From positions 2,790,001 to 2,854,000 of the forward strand of contig CP082962.1 in NCBI GenBank assembly GCA_021730285.1: a stretch of DNA of 64,000 bases. The letters run 5' to 3'. The notes below the pieces were generated by a model. It searched no databases. It was not told the origin of the DNA and was given only the letters and a program-made list of their open reading frames with translations. Position numbers and translations under genes: made by a program. Positions 41,605-51,000 of the stretch are shown here, piece by piece. The DNA comes from Desulfovibrio sp. JY. GTDB taxonomy: Bacteria; Desulfobacterota; Desulfovibrionia; Desulfovibrionales; Desulfovibrionaceae. The stretch's first letter is position 1. The number at the start of each line of letters is the position of its first letter.

Positions 41605-42330
41605 ATGAGCTACATCAGCAGCATCCTCGGCGCCGATAAGTCGACCACGTCGACCACGTCGAAGACCGGCACCTCCAGCCTCGGCCAGGACGCTTTCCTG
41701 CAACTGCTTGTGACCCAGTTGCAGCACCAGGATCCCCTGAGCCCCATGGACGACAAGGAGTTCGTGGCCGAACTGGCCCAGTTCTCCAGCCTCGAGCAGC
41801 TCACCGAGATCAATTCCGGCATCGATAACCTGGCCACCCTCAACGAGAAGTCGCAGGTCATGGGCGCGGTCAACTTCATCGGCAAGACCATCGAGGCCAC
41901 CGGCACCGCCGTGAGCCTCACCAAGGGCAAGGCCACCTCCGTGACCTTCACCCTGCCCGAGGATGCGCAAACCTGCATGGTCAACGTGCTCGACAGCTCG
42001 GGCACCATCGTGCGCACCAAGGACCTTGACGCAACGAAGGCCGGGGATGTGGAATTTACCTGGGACGGCAAGGATTACGACGGCAACGTCTGTGACGACG
42101 GCCAGTATCAGATCGCGGTGACCGCCACCAACGCCGACAGCGAAGTCATGAAGGTGTCGAGCACCATGAGCGGCACCGTGGTCGGCATCACCCAGCAAAA
42201 CGGAACATACTACCTCAATATCGGCAATGATCGGTACGTGGCTTTCAACGACATCACCAATGTGATCGACAAGACCCCGACGACGACCAGCGATTCAGGC
42301 AGCGATTCAGGCAGTAAGTCAGGCTCCTAG
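41605..42330 (+). CDS. flgD: Flagellar hook assembly (capping) protein FlgD
   Basis: Scaffold cap for hook polymerisation, 241 aa. The N-terminal export/capping motif is clear: SLGQDAFLQLLVTQLQHQDPLSPMDDKEFVAELAQFSSLEQL (about 25-66). The middle contains the FlgD Ig-like/tudor part (TWDGKDYDGNVCDDGQYQIAVTAT). The C-terminus is a low-complexity SGSDSGSKSGS tail produced by a 12-bp tandem repeat. It lies between fliK and flgE. Confidence 0.95.
   Translation: MSYISSILGADKSTTSTTSKTGTSSLGQDAFLQLLVTQLQHQDPLSPMDDKEFVAELAQFSSLEQLTEINSGIDNLATLNEKSQVMGAVNFIGKTIEATGTAVSLTKGKATSVTFTLPEDAQTCMVNVLDSSGTIVRTKDLDATKAGDVEFTWDGKDYDGNVCDDGQYQIAVTATNADSEVMKVSSTMSGTVVGITQQNGTYYLNIGNDRYVAFNDITNVIDKTPTTTSDSGSDSGSKSGS
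42289..42324 (+). repeat. 12-bp tandem repeat at the flgD 3' end
   Basis: AGCGATTCAGGC occurs at 42289-42300 and 42301-42312, with a degenerate third copy AGTAAGTCAGGC at 42313-42324. It encodes the Ser/Gly/Asp tail of FlgD. The unit is a multiple of three, so gain or loss of copies would keep the frame. Confidence 0.7.
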
Positions 42331-42364
42331 CCGCGCGGACACGGGACGAAAGGAGGAGGTTTAT

Positions 42365-44014
42365 ATGGGCGTTGGATTAAATACCGCCATGTGGTCGGGA
42401 GTGTCCGGTCTGATGGCCAACTCGACGAAGATGACCAGCATCGGCAACAACCTGGCCAACGTGAATACCTACGGCTTCAAGTCGGCGCGCACGGACTTCG
42501 TGACGCTCATGAGCGCCACCATCGGCACGGCTTCGGGCGTGGACCAGGTCGGACGCGGCGTGCGCGTCGGCTCCGTGGTGACGGATTACTCCCAGGGCGG
42601 CCTGGAGACCACCAGCATCAACACCGACATGGCCATAAGCGGCAACGGCTTTTTCATGGTCAAGCAGAAGAGCTCGGTGGGCTCCAACGGCAAGATGCTC
42701 AATACCGGCAACCAGACCATGTATTACACCCGGGCCGGCGACTTCCACTTCGACGAGAACGGCTACCTGGTGAGCACCACCGGACTGGCCGTACAGGGCT
42801 GGAAGGTGGATCAGGACAAGCTCGACACTGCCAATGCCTCTGGTACGACCCTGAGCAACACCCCGATCACCGGGCAGATCCGGGACATCGTCCTCGATTC
42901 GTACTCCAGTCCGGCCAAGGCCACCACCAGCGTTACCGTCATCACCAACCTGGATTCCGATTCCACCAGCGCCACCACCCGCGACTCCAACGCCGGGTCC
43001 AGCTTCTACGCCATGAGTGCCACCTGGGATGGCACCAAGGACCCGGCCATGGCCTCCACCGCCTACAGTTATCAGACCACCGTCAAGGTGTACGATGCCA
43101 ACGGTTCGCCCCATACCCTGACCACCTACTACGACAAGATCAAGAATAAGGACGGGAAGGAGTACTGGGAATACGCCGTGACCTGCAACCCGTCGGAGGA
43201 CGGCCGGGTGGACGCCGCAGGCAACCCCCTTGCCAATACCGCGGTGGCCGGCTTGCTCATGGTCGGCACCATGACCTTCGACTCCTCGGGGTCCATGGAG
43301 AACATGAGTGCCTATACGCTGAAGGCCAGCAACGCCACCGCCGGTGCCTTCGACCCGGATGCATGGAGTGTGGCCGGCATCTCGTCCAGCGGCTATCCCG
43401 AATTCACGGCCAACTTCAAGTCGGTTTCCAACGGCAGCTTCACGGACCAGAGCGGCGCCACCAACATCTCGCTCAACCTCGGCATGCGCAGCACCTCAGG
43501 CTGGGCCACCGGCACCACCCTGGGCGACATCGACCCGACCGACCCGACCACCCTCGGTTCCTTCAACCCGGCGAAACTGAAGATCAACAGCAACGTGACC
43601 ACCAACTACGCCACGTCCTCCTCCACGGTGTTCAGCTCCCAAAACGGCTATACCGCGGGGCTTTTGACCAGCGTCTCGGTGGACAGCGACGGCGTGCTGA
43701 CCGGCACCTTCTCCAACGGCGTGAGCCTGCAACTGTGGGTGCTGGCCCTGGCCAACTTCACCAACCTGCAAGGACTCGACAACGCCGGCAACAGCCTCTA
43801 CACCGCCACCCTGGAATCCGGCGAGGGGACGACCAACCGGCCCAACAGCGGCTCCGTGGGCTCCATCTCCGGCAACACCCTGGAATCCTCCAACGTGGAC
43901 ATGGCCACGGAGATGGTCAACATGATCGTGACCCAGCGCGGCTTCGAAGGCAACAGCAAGACCATCACCACCGTGGACTCCATGCTCTCCGAGATTATCC
44001 AGCTCAAGCGTTAG
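42365..44014 (+). CDS. flgE: Flagellar hook protein FlgE
   Basis: Structural subunit of the hook, 549 aa. The N-terminal rod/hook signature MGVGLNTAMWSGVSGLMANSTKMTSIGNNLANVNTYGFKSARTDF is complete. The central domain is long and Ser/Thr-rich, with D1/D2-type beta structure. The C-terminus GNTLESSNVDMATEMVNMIVTQRGFEGNSKTITTVDSMLSEIIQLKR is the conserved coiled-coil partner. A strong AAAGGAGGAGG ribosome site precedes the ATG. It is followed by a rho-independent terminator, so fliK-flgD-flgE form one transcription unit separate from flagellin. Confidence 0.96.
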   Translation: MGVGLNTAMWSGVSGLMANSTKMTSIGNNLANVNTYGFKSARTDFVTLMSATIGTASGVDQVGRGVRVGSVVTDYSQGGLETTSINTDMAISGNGFFMVKQKSSVGSNGKMLNTGNQTMYYTRAGDFHFDENGYLVSTTGLAVQGWKVDQDKLDTANASGTTLSNTPITGQIRDIVLDSYSSPAKATTSVTVITNLDSDSTSATTRDSNAGSSFYAMSATWDGTKDPAMASTAYSYQTTVKVYDANGSPHTLTTYYDKIKNKDGKEYWEYAVTCNPSEDGRVDAAGNPLANTAVAGLLMVGTMTFDSSGSMENMSAYTLKASNATAGAFDPDAWSVAGISSSGYPEFTANFKSVSNGSFTDQSGATNISLNLGMRSTSGWATGTTLGDIDPTDPTTLGSFNPAKLKINSNVTTNYATSSSTVFSSQNGYTAGLLTSVSVDSDGVLTGTFSNGVSLQLWVLALANFTNLQGLDNAGNSLYTATLESGEGTTNRPNSGSVGSISGNTLESSNVDMATEMVNMIVTQRGFEGNSKTITTVDSMLSEIIQLKR

Positions 44015-44041
44015 TCCCGTCCCTTCTCCTAGCCTGCGTCC

Positions 44042-44073
44042 AAGGCCGCCCCTGTCCGGGGGCGGCCTTTTTT
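44042..44073 (+). terminator. Rho-independent terminator after flgE
   Basis: AAGGCCGCCCC pairs with GGGGCGGCCTT around a short TGTCCG-type loop and is followed by a run of Ts (..CCTTTTTT). This is a textbook terminator, 28 nt after the flgE stop. It isolates the hook operon from the flagellin gene. Confidence 0.9.
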
Positions 44074-44254
44074 CGTCGGTCGGAAAACCTTGCCCGGCTT
44101 CCGATCCGGCCGTGGCCGCCCGGGTGCGTCAATGGCGCGGGAGAATTGACTTTCGCGGGAGGAATTTTTTTCCCGCACCTGCCAATCGAATGTCTATCTT
44201 GTTGTTATTCATTTGAAAATGAGTGTTGGTACGGTGTCTGCTTACTCCAAGAAA

Positions 44255-44286
44255 AACCAACAAGGAATGTCTGGTTGCAACAAGGA
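44255..44286 (+). promoter_or_regulatory. Possible double CsrA-binding leader of flagellin
   Basis: AACAAGGA occurs twice, at 44259-44266 (followed by ATGT) and at 44279-44286, where it forms the Shine-Dalgarno of flagellin. The first copy sits in a 12-nt loop closed by AACCA (44255-44259) and TGGTT (44272-44276). A GGA in a hairpin loop plus a second GGA over the ribosome site is the arrangement CsrA uses on flagellin mRNA in other bacteria. Binding here is inferred. Confidence 0.45.
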
Positions 44287-44294
44287 GGTTTTTT

Positions 44295-45188
44295 ATGGCC
44301 CTGACCATCAACACGAACATGATGGCGATGAACGCCGCCAGGAATCTGTCCAATTCCTATGGCGCCCTGTCGACCTCGACCCAGCGCCTGTCGTCGGGCC
44401 TTCGCATCAACACCGCGGCCGATGACGCCGCCGGCCTGGCCATTCGTGAGCTCATGCGCGCAGATATCTCCACCCTGAACCAAGGGGTGCGCAACGCCAA
44501 CGACGCCATTTCCATGATCCAGACCGCCGACGGCGCGCTCCAGGTCGTGGACGAAAAGCTCATCCGCATGAAGGAACTGGCCGAACAGGCGGCCACCGGC
44601 ACGTACACGTCCGACCAGCGCCTGATCATCGACTCCGAATATCAGGCCATGGCTTCGGAAATTACCCGTATCGCCATGGCGACCGACTTCAACGGCATTT
44701 ATCTGCTTAACGGCAACCTTTCCGGCGCCGCCCACGACGGTACCGGCATCAACTCCGTGGGCAAGCTCAAGGTCCACTTCGGCACCGGCAACTCCAGCGC
44801 CGAGGACTACTACTACGTCCAGATCGGCAACTCCACGGCTTCCGCCCTGGGCGTGGGCATGGGCGCCGTATCCGGGGCTTCCGGCCGCAGTATCTCCACC
44901 CAGGCACTGGCCCAGAAGGCCCTCGACGCCCTCCAGTCGGCCATTGTTTCCAAGGACAAGATCCGCGCCAACCTGGGTGCCTTGCAAAACCGCCTGGAAA
45001 ACACCGTTTCCAACCTGCAGATCCAGGCCGAGAACCTGCAGTCGGCCGAATCCCAGATTTCCGACGTGGATGTGGCCACGGAAATGACCAATTTCGTGAA
45101 GAACCAGATTCTCACCCAGTCGGCCGTGGCCATGCTGTCCCAGGCCAACTCGCTGCCGAAGATGGCCATGCAGCTTATCAGCGGCTAG
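44295..45188 (+). CDS. fliC: Flagellin
   Basis: Filament protein, 297 aa. The N-terminal D0/D1 region is MALTINTNMMAMNAARNLSNSYGALSTSTQRLSSGLRINTAADDAAGLAIRELM. The C-terminal region LGALQNRLENTVSNLQIQAENLQSAESQISDVDVATEMTNFVKNQILTQSAVAMLSQANSLPKMAMQLISG is also fully conserved. The central variable domain is short (about residues 150-215), so this is a compact flagellin. AAGGAGG precedes the ATG. It stands as its own transcription unit with a long AT-richer leader (after the terminator at 44042). I could not find a convincing sigma-28 or sigma-54 promoter. Neighbouring glycosyltransferase genes make it a candidate for glycosylation. Confidence 0.95.
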   Translation: MALTINTNMMAMNAARNLSNSYGALSTSTQRLSSGLRINTAADDAAGLAIRELMRADISTLNQGVRNANDAISMIQTADGALQVVDEKLIRMKELAEQAATGTYTSDQRLIIDSEYQAMASEITRIAMATDFNGIYLLNGNLSGAAHDGTGINSVGKLKVHFGTGNSSAEDYYYVQIGNSTASALGVGMGAVSGASGRSISTQALAQKALDALQSAIVSKDKIRANLGALQNRLENTVSNLQIQAENLQSAESQISDVDVATEMTNFVKNQILTQSAVAMLSQANSLPKMAMQLISG

Positions 45189-45212
45189 GCCTGACGCGCG
45201 GAGTGTAGCATG

Positions 45213-45262
45213 AAAAAGGACCAGGGAGGCGGGGACTGCGGACGTCGGTCCCTCCCTGGTCC
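45213..45262 (-). terminator. Terminator between flagellin and rnc
   Basis: GGACCAGGGAGG (45218-45229) pairs with CCTCCCTGGTCC (45251-45262), a 12-bp stem. Read on the minus strand, the stem is followed by TTTTT (45217-45213). It therefore works best as the rnc terminator, but the hairpin lies 30 nt after the flagellin stop and may also end that transcript. Confidence 0.75.
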
Positions 45263-45398
45263 GAAACGGTTCGTTGGCGGTCGCGGCAAAGAATTGACGC
45301 TGCCCGCGCAAGCGCCTTGGCCCGGATGGAAGCATGCGCCGCCCCCGGGCGGAGGTTCTCCGGGAACCCGGCGACGGACGAAACGTCGCTTCTTCGGG

Positions 45399-46100
45399 CT
45401 ACCAGATCGAGGTGGCGTCGGCGATTTTTTCCAGGGCCAGTCTGGCGGCCATCTGCTCGGCCTTTTTCACGCTTTTTTCCACGGCTTTTAGCGCGCGTCC
45501 GTCCGGCAGCTCCAGGCGTACGGTAAAGCGCTTGTCGTGCTCCGGCCCCTCGCTGCCGAGCAGGGTGTAGACGGGGCGCGCCTTGTGGACCTTCTGGGTG
45601 TATTCCTGAAGCCGGCTTTTATAGTCCCTGGTTTTGGGCGCAACGGACCTGACCGGCCAGACGTCGGCAAAGGTCGCGTCCACGAAGCGTTTGGCCGCTT
45701 TGTAGCCTCCGTCCAGAAAAAGCGCGCCGATGACGGCCTCGAAGGCGTCGCTCAAAAGCGACGGCCGGGTCCGGCCCCCCTGATTTTCCTCCCCCTTGCC
45801 GAGCAGGATGTGGTCCTCCAGGGACAGGCGCAAGGCCATGGCGGCCAGACTCGATTCGTTGACGAGTTGGGAGCGCAGGAGCGTCAGCTCGCCTTCGGGG
45901 GATTCCGGAAAGCGGGCGAAGAGTTCCTCGGAAACGGACAACTCCAGTACCGCATCGCCCAGAAATTCCAGACGTTCGTTGTGTTTGGCGGCTTCGCCGC
46001 GTTCATTGGCATAGGAACTGTGGGTCAGCGCCGTGGTCAGCAGTTCAGGCCGGGCAAAAACATGCCCCAGGGTGTTTTCCAGGGCGGTGGCTTCAGACAT
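45399..46100 (-). CDS. rnc: Ribonuclease III
   Basis: Double-stranded RNA endonuclease, 233 aa. The catalytic domain has HSSYANERG and the family signature HNERLEFLGDAVLELSVSE (E43, D49, E53 region). The second acidic set is in LSDAFEAVIGALFLDGGY (about 118-135). The dsRNA-binding domain is at about 160-229 (DYKSRLQEYTQKVHKARPVYTLLGSEGPEHDKRFTVRLEL, ending KKAEQMAARLALEKI). Length and motifs are normal. It is on the minus strand, divergent from the BioD/DRTGG gene, with a good terminator downstream. Confidence 0.96.
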   Translation of the reverse strand: MSEATALENTLGHVFARPELLTTALTHSSYANERGEAAKHNERLEFLGDAVLELSVSEELFARFPESPEGELTLLRSQLVNESSLAAMALRLSLEDHILLGKGEENQGGRTRPSLLSDAFEAVIGALFLDGGYKAAKRFVDATFADVWPVRSVAPKTRDYKSRLQEYTQKVHKARPVYTLLGSEGPEHDKRFTVRLELPDGRALKAVEKSVKKAEQMAARLALEKIADATSIW

Positions 46101-46317
46101 TGGGCAGGCTCCGGATGGCGGCGGGTCGTGACATGGGCAGGGATATTAGCGCGTTCGGACGCCATTTCCAAGGCACGGGCCGAACGTGATCGTGTTTTTA
46201 CGCTCTCCCGGGCCAATTGTCTTGATTATCCCGGCCGGCGCAGGCATTTTATGGGGAGGACGTCCGTGATCGGCGCCAGGCGCGGCGGCTGCGGACGAGC
46301 CGCACAGGAGGGCAGCC

Positions 46318-47385
46318 ATGGCTGGACTGTATGTTGGCGCGACAGCCGGATATTCCGGTAAAAATATGGTGGTCATGGGGCTTGGGCTCCGGTTCCAGAA
46401 GGAAGGCTACTCCGTCGGCTACCTGAAGCCCGTGGGGGCCATGCCGCGCGAGATCGACGGCCGGCTCTGGGACGACGACGCCTACCACGTCCAGCGCATC
46501 CTGCGCACCAACGAGGAACCCGAAACGCTGACCCCGGTCATCGCGTCCCATGATTTCCAGGTCAAGGCCTTTCGCAACCAGACCGGCGACGTCATGGGGC
46601 TTATCCGCGCCTCCTACGAGAAAGTCTCCGCCGGCAAGGACATCACCATCGTCGGCGGCTCGGGCGGCATGCACACCGGCAAATACTGCAACGCCGACGG
46701 CGTGCGGGTGGTGCGCGAGCTGGGGCTGACGGCCGTGGTCATCGACCGCTATTCCAAGGAACTCAACTACGACTACCTGCTCGTGCTCAAGGAGCAGCTT
46801 GGCGACCATCTGGCCGGCGTCATCCTAAACGACGTGGCCCAGAATTTCCTGGACGAGACCCAGACGCTCATCGCGCCCTTTTTAAGCGACCGGGGCATCC
46901 GGGTGCTCGGCGTCATTCCCAAGGACCCGCTCATGGGGGCGATCAAGGTCTCGGACCTGGCCGACCGGCTCGGCGGCAAGGTCATTTCGGCCCACCACAA
47001 GGCCGACCGCATCGTGGAGAATTTTCTGATCGGCACCATGCAGGTGGAAAATTTCATGACGCATTTCCGGCGGCAGAAAAATTCCGCCATCATCGTCGGC
47101 GGCGACCGCTCCGACGTCCACCTGGTGGCCCTGGAAGGCGACAGCCCCTGCCTGGTGCTGACCGGCAATCTTTACCCCAACGACATCATCCTCACCCGCT
47201 CGGAGGTCCTGGAGATCCCCATCATCGTGGTGCGCGAGGATACCTACACCGTGGCCAAAAAGATGGAGACACTCCTTTTGCGCCACAAGCTGCGCGACGA
47301 AATCAAGATCCGCCAGGGAGCGCAGCTGATAAACGCCAATCTCGATTTCCCCCTGCTGCTCGATATTTTGGGCCTCAAGCGTTAG
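46318..47385 (+). CDS. Phosphotransacetylase-like protein (BioD-type P-loop plus DRTGG domain)
   Basis: 355-aa cytoplasmic protein equivalent to the N-terminal regulatory part of long phosphate acetyltransferases, without the catalytic PTA domain. The P-loop is GATAGYSGKN (about 7-16), then GYLKPVGAMP and DITIVGGSGG of the dethiobiotin-synthetase-like fold (about 1-210). The DRTGG domain spans about 215-325: KVISAHHKADRIVENFLIGTMQVENFMTHFRRQKNSAIIVGGDRSDVHLVAL. It may bind a nucleotide or CoA-type ligand and regulate acetyl metabolism; the exact role is unknown. AGGAGG precedes the ATG. It ends 20 nt before repeat copy B. Confidence 0.86.
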   Translation: MAGLYVGATAGYSGKNMVVMGLGLRFQKEGYSVGYLKPVGAMPREIDGRLWDDDAYHVQRILRTNEEPETLTPVIASHDFQVKAFRNQTGDVMGLIRASYEKVSAGKDITIVGGSGGMHTGKYCNADGVRVVRELGLTAVVIDRYSKELNYDYLLVLKEQLGDHLAGVILNDVAQNFLDETQTLIAPFLSDRGIRVLGVIPKDPLMGAIKVSDLADRLGGKVISAHHKADRIVENFLIGTMQVENFMTHFRRQKNSAIIVGGDRSDVHLVALEGDSPCLVLTGNLYPNDIILTRSEVLEIPIIVVREDTYTVAKKMETLLLRHKLRDEIKIRQGAQLINANLDFPLLLDILGLKR

Positions 47386-47404
47386 GGAAGAGGCCAACGA
47401 GGAT

Positions 47405-47569
47405 GCGAGAGGGGGACCCTTTTTGAAAAAAGGGTCCCCCTCTCGCGCTCTCCCCTCCTAAAAACTTTTAACGATTACAGCTGGGTGACGATAACACCCT
47501 GTAGCCGCCAAAAGTCTTTTGAAAGGGGGTCCGGGGGGAAACTTTTCGGAAGACAAAGTTTCCCCCCGG
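47405..47569 (-). repeat. Dispersed two-hairpin element, copy B (inverted)
   Basis: Same element as copies A and C, in opposite orientation. The 42-nt hairpin at 47405-47446 (GCGAGAGGGGGACCC arm) is followed by TCTCCCCTCC and AAAACTTTTAACGATTACAG. The linker AAAGTCTTTTGAAAGGGGGTCC and the second hairpin at 47531-47569 (CCGGGGGGAAACTTTT/AAAGTTTCCCCCCGG) complete it. Where copies A and C have A-T in the stem, B has G-C on both arms, a compensatory change. Confidence 0.88.
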
Positions 47570-47596
47570 TTGCTTCCTCTCTCTTCTTCCCCGTCC

Positions 47597-47893
47597 TTAA
47601 TTCCGTCGATGTTCGTGGCAACTGATGAGGAAAAGCGCGGCGCGAAGGCGCAGCACCTCGCGGGGCGCTCGGTCCATGAGGGCGTGTCCCGGCATGGGGG
47701 CCATGGTGGCAAAGGAGGTCGCCTCCCGGGAGGGCTGGTCGGCGTAACGCATGGTGGCGAGTTCGGCCAGGGCGGCCTGGACCTCGTTGCGTTCCCGGGC
47801 GAAGGCTTCAGTCAAGCGGGCGGCGTGTTCGGGCCGGTGGATATCGAGAATGCGGTCGGGTTGTTCGTGGCGGAGGACGGCGGCGTCTTTCAT
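47597..47893 (-). CDS. Small protein of unknown function (98 aa)
   Basis: Not recognised. The gene is supported by a clean AAGGAG Shine-Dalgarno five to six bases before the ATG at 47893, and by a charged, non-repetitive helical composition (ILDIHRPEHAARLTEAFARERNEVQAALAELATMRYADQ). There is no signal peptide or membrane segment. The C-terminal part has His/Arg-rich ends (REVLRLRAALFLISCHEHRRN). It is divergent from the 1061-aa repeat protein and stops 28 nt from repeat copy B. It could be lineage-specific. Confidence 0.6.
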   Translation of the reverse strand: MKDAAVLRHEQPDRILDIHRPEHAARLTEAFARERNEVQAALAELATMRYADQPSREATSFATMAPMPGHALMDRAPREVLRLRAALFLISCHEHRRN

Positions 47894-48010
47894 GGCGGAC
47901 TCCTTGCCCGGTTCTCTTCGGCCGTCCGGGCGCAAGTCTTAGGGAAGGGCGGCCGATTTTTCCTGGCACGAAAGCTGCTTTGTGTCTGGAAAACGCAGGG
48001 AAGCGCCATC

Positions 48011-51000
48011 GTGAAAGAGCTCGTACCTATTTTCCGCCTGATTCGCCCCGCCCGGCTGCTGCTGGTGTTGCTAGCCATCGCGCCGTGCTGGCTTGGCGCG
48101 GCGGCAACCGAGGCCCTGGCGACCGACGCGGCCCAGGCCGCCGTGCGTGAGCCACAGCCGCCCCAGGTCGACCCATTGTCGCCCGGCGCATCGGGCGATG
48201 AAACCGCCGCCGGCCAGGGATTCCGGGTGGAGCTGGCCAAAAGCGCGCCGCCCGCCGGGACCATGCGGGTCGGCGGCGCGGCCTCGTTCGCGGCCCGTCT
48301 TTTTGACGGCGAACGGGAGCTGGACCGGGAAAACTACGTCTGCCGCTGGCGCTCCGACAGCGAAGCCCGGTTTCTGGAAACCGAGGGGCCTTTCACCAAC
48401 ACGGCTGTTTTTTTGCGTCCGGGACGCCAGCGGGTCTGGGTCGAGGTAGTGCCCCGGTCCGGCCCGTCCAAGGGGTTGGCGGCGGTTTCCGCCCCGGTGG
48501 AGTTGGACGTGGCCCAGCCGGCCTTTTCGCTTGCCGTGACGCCGCCGTCGCCGCTTGTCGGCGAGGAGACCACGGTCGCCATCCGGGACTTTCCGATCCA
48601 TGACGGCGTGGAATTTCGCTGGGACCCGTTGCCGGCGTCGGCCAAGCTGGTGCGGGTGGGCGAGCGCAGCCTGACCTTTTACCCCACGGCGGCCGGGGAG
48701 ATTCCCGTGCGGGTGTCGGCCACGGCCGGCGCGGGCGCGGGCGATGCGGCGGATCTGGGCGCGTCCACGGCCCGGGTGCGGGCAAAGGAATACACTGTCG
48801 CCGTGGCCGATAAGGGGCTTACCGGGCCACCGGCCACGGTCTGGCGCGAGGGTGAGGGGCCGGTTGCGGCCTCGGGCGTGGCCGTGCGGCAAAACGTGCG
48901 GCTTTTGGCCCGGATTTCCCCGTCCCCGCACAATCCGCCCCTGGCCTATGCCTGGAGTTTGTGTCCCGGGGCGCGGGCCCGGGGCGGGACGGATGGCCGT
49001 GAGATCGAGGCCTCGCGCGACGCCCTGGGGCCGTGCAAGGCTTTGGTCGAAGTCCGCGACGCCAGGGGCCTGCTTCTTGGCCGGGGGGAGGGCGGGTTTA
49101 CCGTTTCCGTCTCCCAGGACGAACTCGACGCGGCCGTGGCCAACGCCCGCGAGACGGACAGGCTCACCCGGGCGGCGACCGACGCCTGGGAGGCCGGCGA
49201 TGCGGCCGGGGCGCTGGCGGCGGCCGGACAAGCCGTGCGCAAAAGCCCCCATGATGCGCCGGCCCTGACCGCCTATGACCGCATCAGCCGCGACAAGGCC
49301 CGTCTGGATGACGCCTTGGCCAAAGCCGACGCGGCCCTTGGCGTGGACGATTTCGGCGAAGCGGCGGCCATGCTCGGCGAAGCGGCCAAGGTCTGCCCCC
49401 GGGCCGGGGCCATCGGGGCCATGCGCCAGGCGGCGGCCGCCCGTCGCGCGATCCTGGACAAGGTGGCGAAACTGCTGGCCGACGCCCGGGACAAATGGGA
49501 CGCCGGCGCGGTGGACGACGCCTTGCGGCAAACCGGCCAGGCCCTTTCCCTCGATCCGAACCATGCCGCGGCCAAGGCCGAGCGCGAACGCATGGTGGCC
49601 GACCGCGACAGGCTGCTCGCCGCGCTCAAGCAATCCGCCAGTTATCTTGCGGCCAAACGCTTCGACAGCGCCGATGAGGCGCTGGCCGAGGCGCGGGCCA
49701 TAAGCCCCCGTTTCCCGCCCATCGCTGAGCTGACGCGGGCCATTGCCGCCCGCAAGGATAAGGCCTGGCGCATGGATGAGCGTCTGGCTCGGGCCCGGGA
49801 CCAGTGGAACGCCGGGGACGTCGACGGGGCCTTGGCGACGCTGACCGAGGCGTCCAATCTTGATCCCGAACATGCCGGCGCGGCCGGGGCCAAGAAGAAG
49901 CTGGGCCAGGCCCGGGAAAATCTCGCGTTGGCCGAGGATCGGGCCGAGGCGGCCTTGCGTGACGGGAAAATCGACGCCACCAAGGCGGCCCTGGCCGGTG
50001 CGGCCAGGATCAACCCGCGCCATGCGCGCCTGAAGCAATTGCAGGCGGCCCTGGCTCACCGGATCGACCGCGACCGGCGTGTGGCCGGGCTCGCTTCCGA
50101 GGCCGCGCGCCGCAGCGCCGCCGGCGATATGGACGGGGCGATTCTGGCCTTAAACGACCTGCTGGCTCTGGTCCCGACCGACGCCAAGGCGACGGCGACC
50201 CGTGATGCGCTGGTGCGCGCCCGCGACGCGGTCAACGAAGCCCTTTCCCGGGCCAGGGACGCCCTGGCCGCCGGCCGCTTCGACCTGGCCCTCGGGGCCG
50301 TGGCCGAGGCGCAAAAGGCCAATCCCAAACTGCCGGCCCTGGCCGGCTGGCGCGACAAGATCCAGGCCGCCCGGAAGCAGGCGGAAACCGAGGCTGCATC
50401 GCGTCTGGCCACGGCGGAAAAGTTGTACGCCAAAAAGGACATCCCCGGGGCGGACGCGGCCTTGCGCGCGGCCCGGGAGGCAGGGCCCATGCCGTCGGCC
50501 CTGGCCGGCAAGGCCCGGGACCTGTCCCGGCGCATCGAGGCCGGGCTGGCCCGCGAAGCGGCCGCCCGTCGCGAGCAGGCCAACCGTGTCCAAACGGCCG
50601 CCCAGCCCTCCCGTGGCGCCGACGCCGACCGCCGCGCGCGGTGCGCCGCCATCGGCCGGCAGGCCGCGGCCAAGCGGACCCAGGGGGATCACGCCGGAGC
50701 CATCCGCGACTACCAGTCCCTGCTCAACCAGTGTCCCGACACCTGCCAGGCCTATAATAATGTCGGGGCCTCGCTTTTCTCCCTGGGCTACGCCGCCGAG
50801 TCCCTGCCCTGGTTTGACGAGGCGGTCAAATGCGCGCCGGACGAGCGGCTTTACCGGGACAATGTGACGCTCACCCGCAAGCGGCTGGCCCAAAACCATC
50901 GTCCCGATCCCGGGAAAGCGGCGACCTGCCAGGCCGCTTTTGAAACCGCCGAATCCCGGCGCGTGGGCGGGGATCTCTCCGGGGCCATGGAAGGCTACCG

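Noticed and set aside
39571-42198. 875-codon open frame on the minus strand opposite fliK/flgD
   Set aside because: The plus strand carries the diagnostic FliK and FlgD motifs; the minus frame is a GC-driven artefact.
44130-44160. Possible sigma-54 promoter (TGGCGCGGGAGAATTGAC) upstream of flagellin
   Set aside because: The -24 and -12 elements are two bases too far apart and the -12 GC is missing. No sigma-28 consensus was found either.
47519-48010. N-terminal extension of the large repeat protein through repeat copy B
   Set aside because: It would translate the dispersed repeat, run antisense over the 98-aa gene and hide the signal peptide at 48011.
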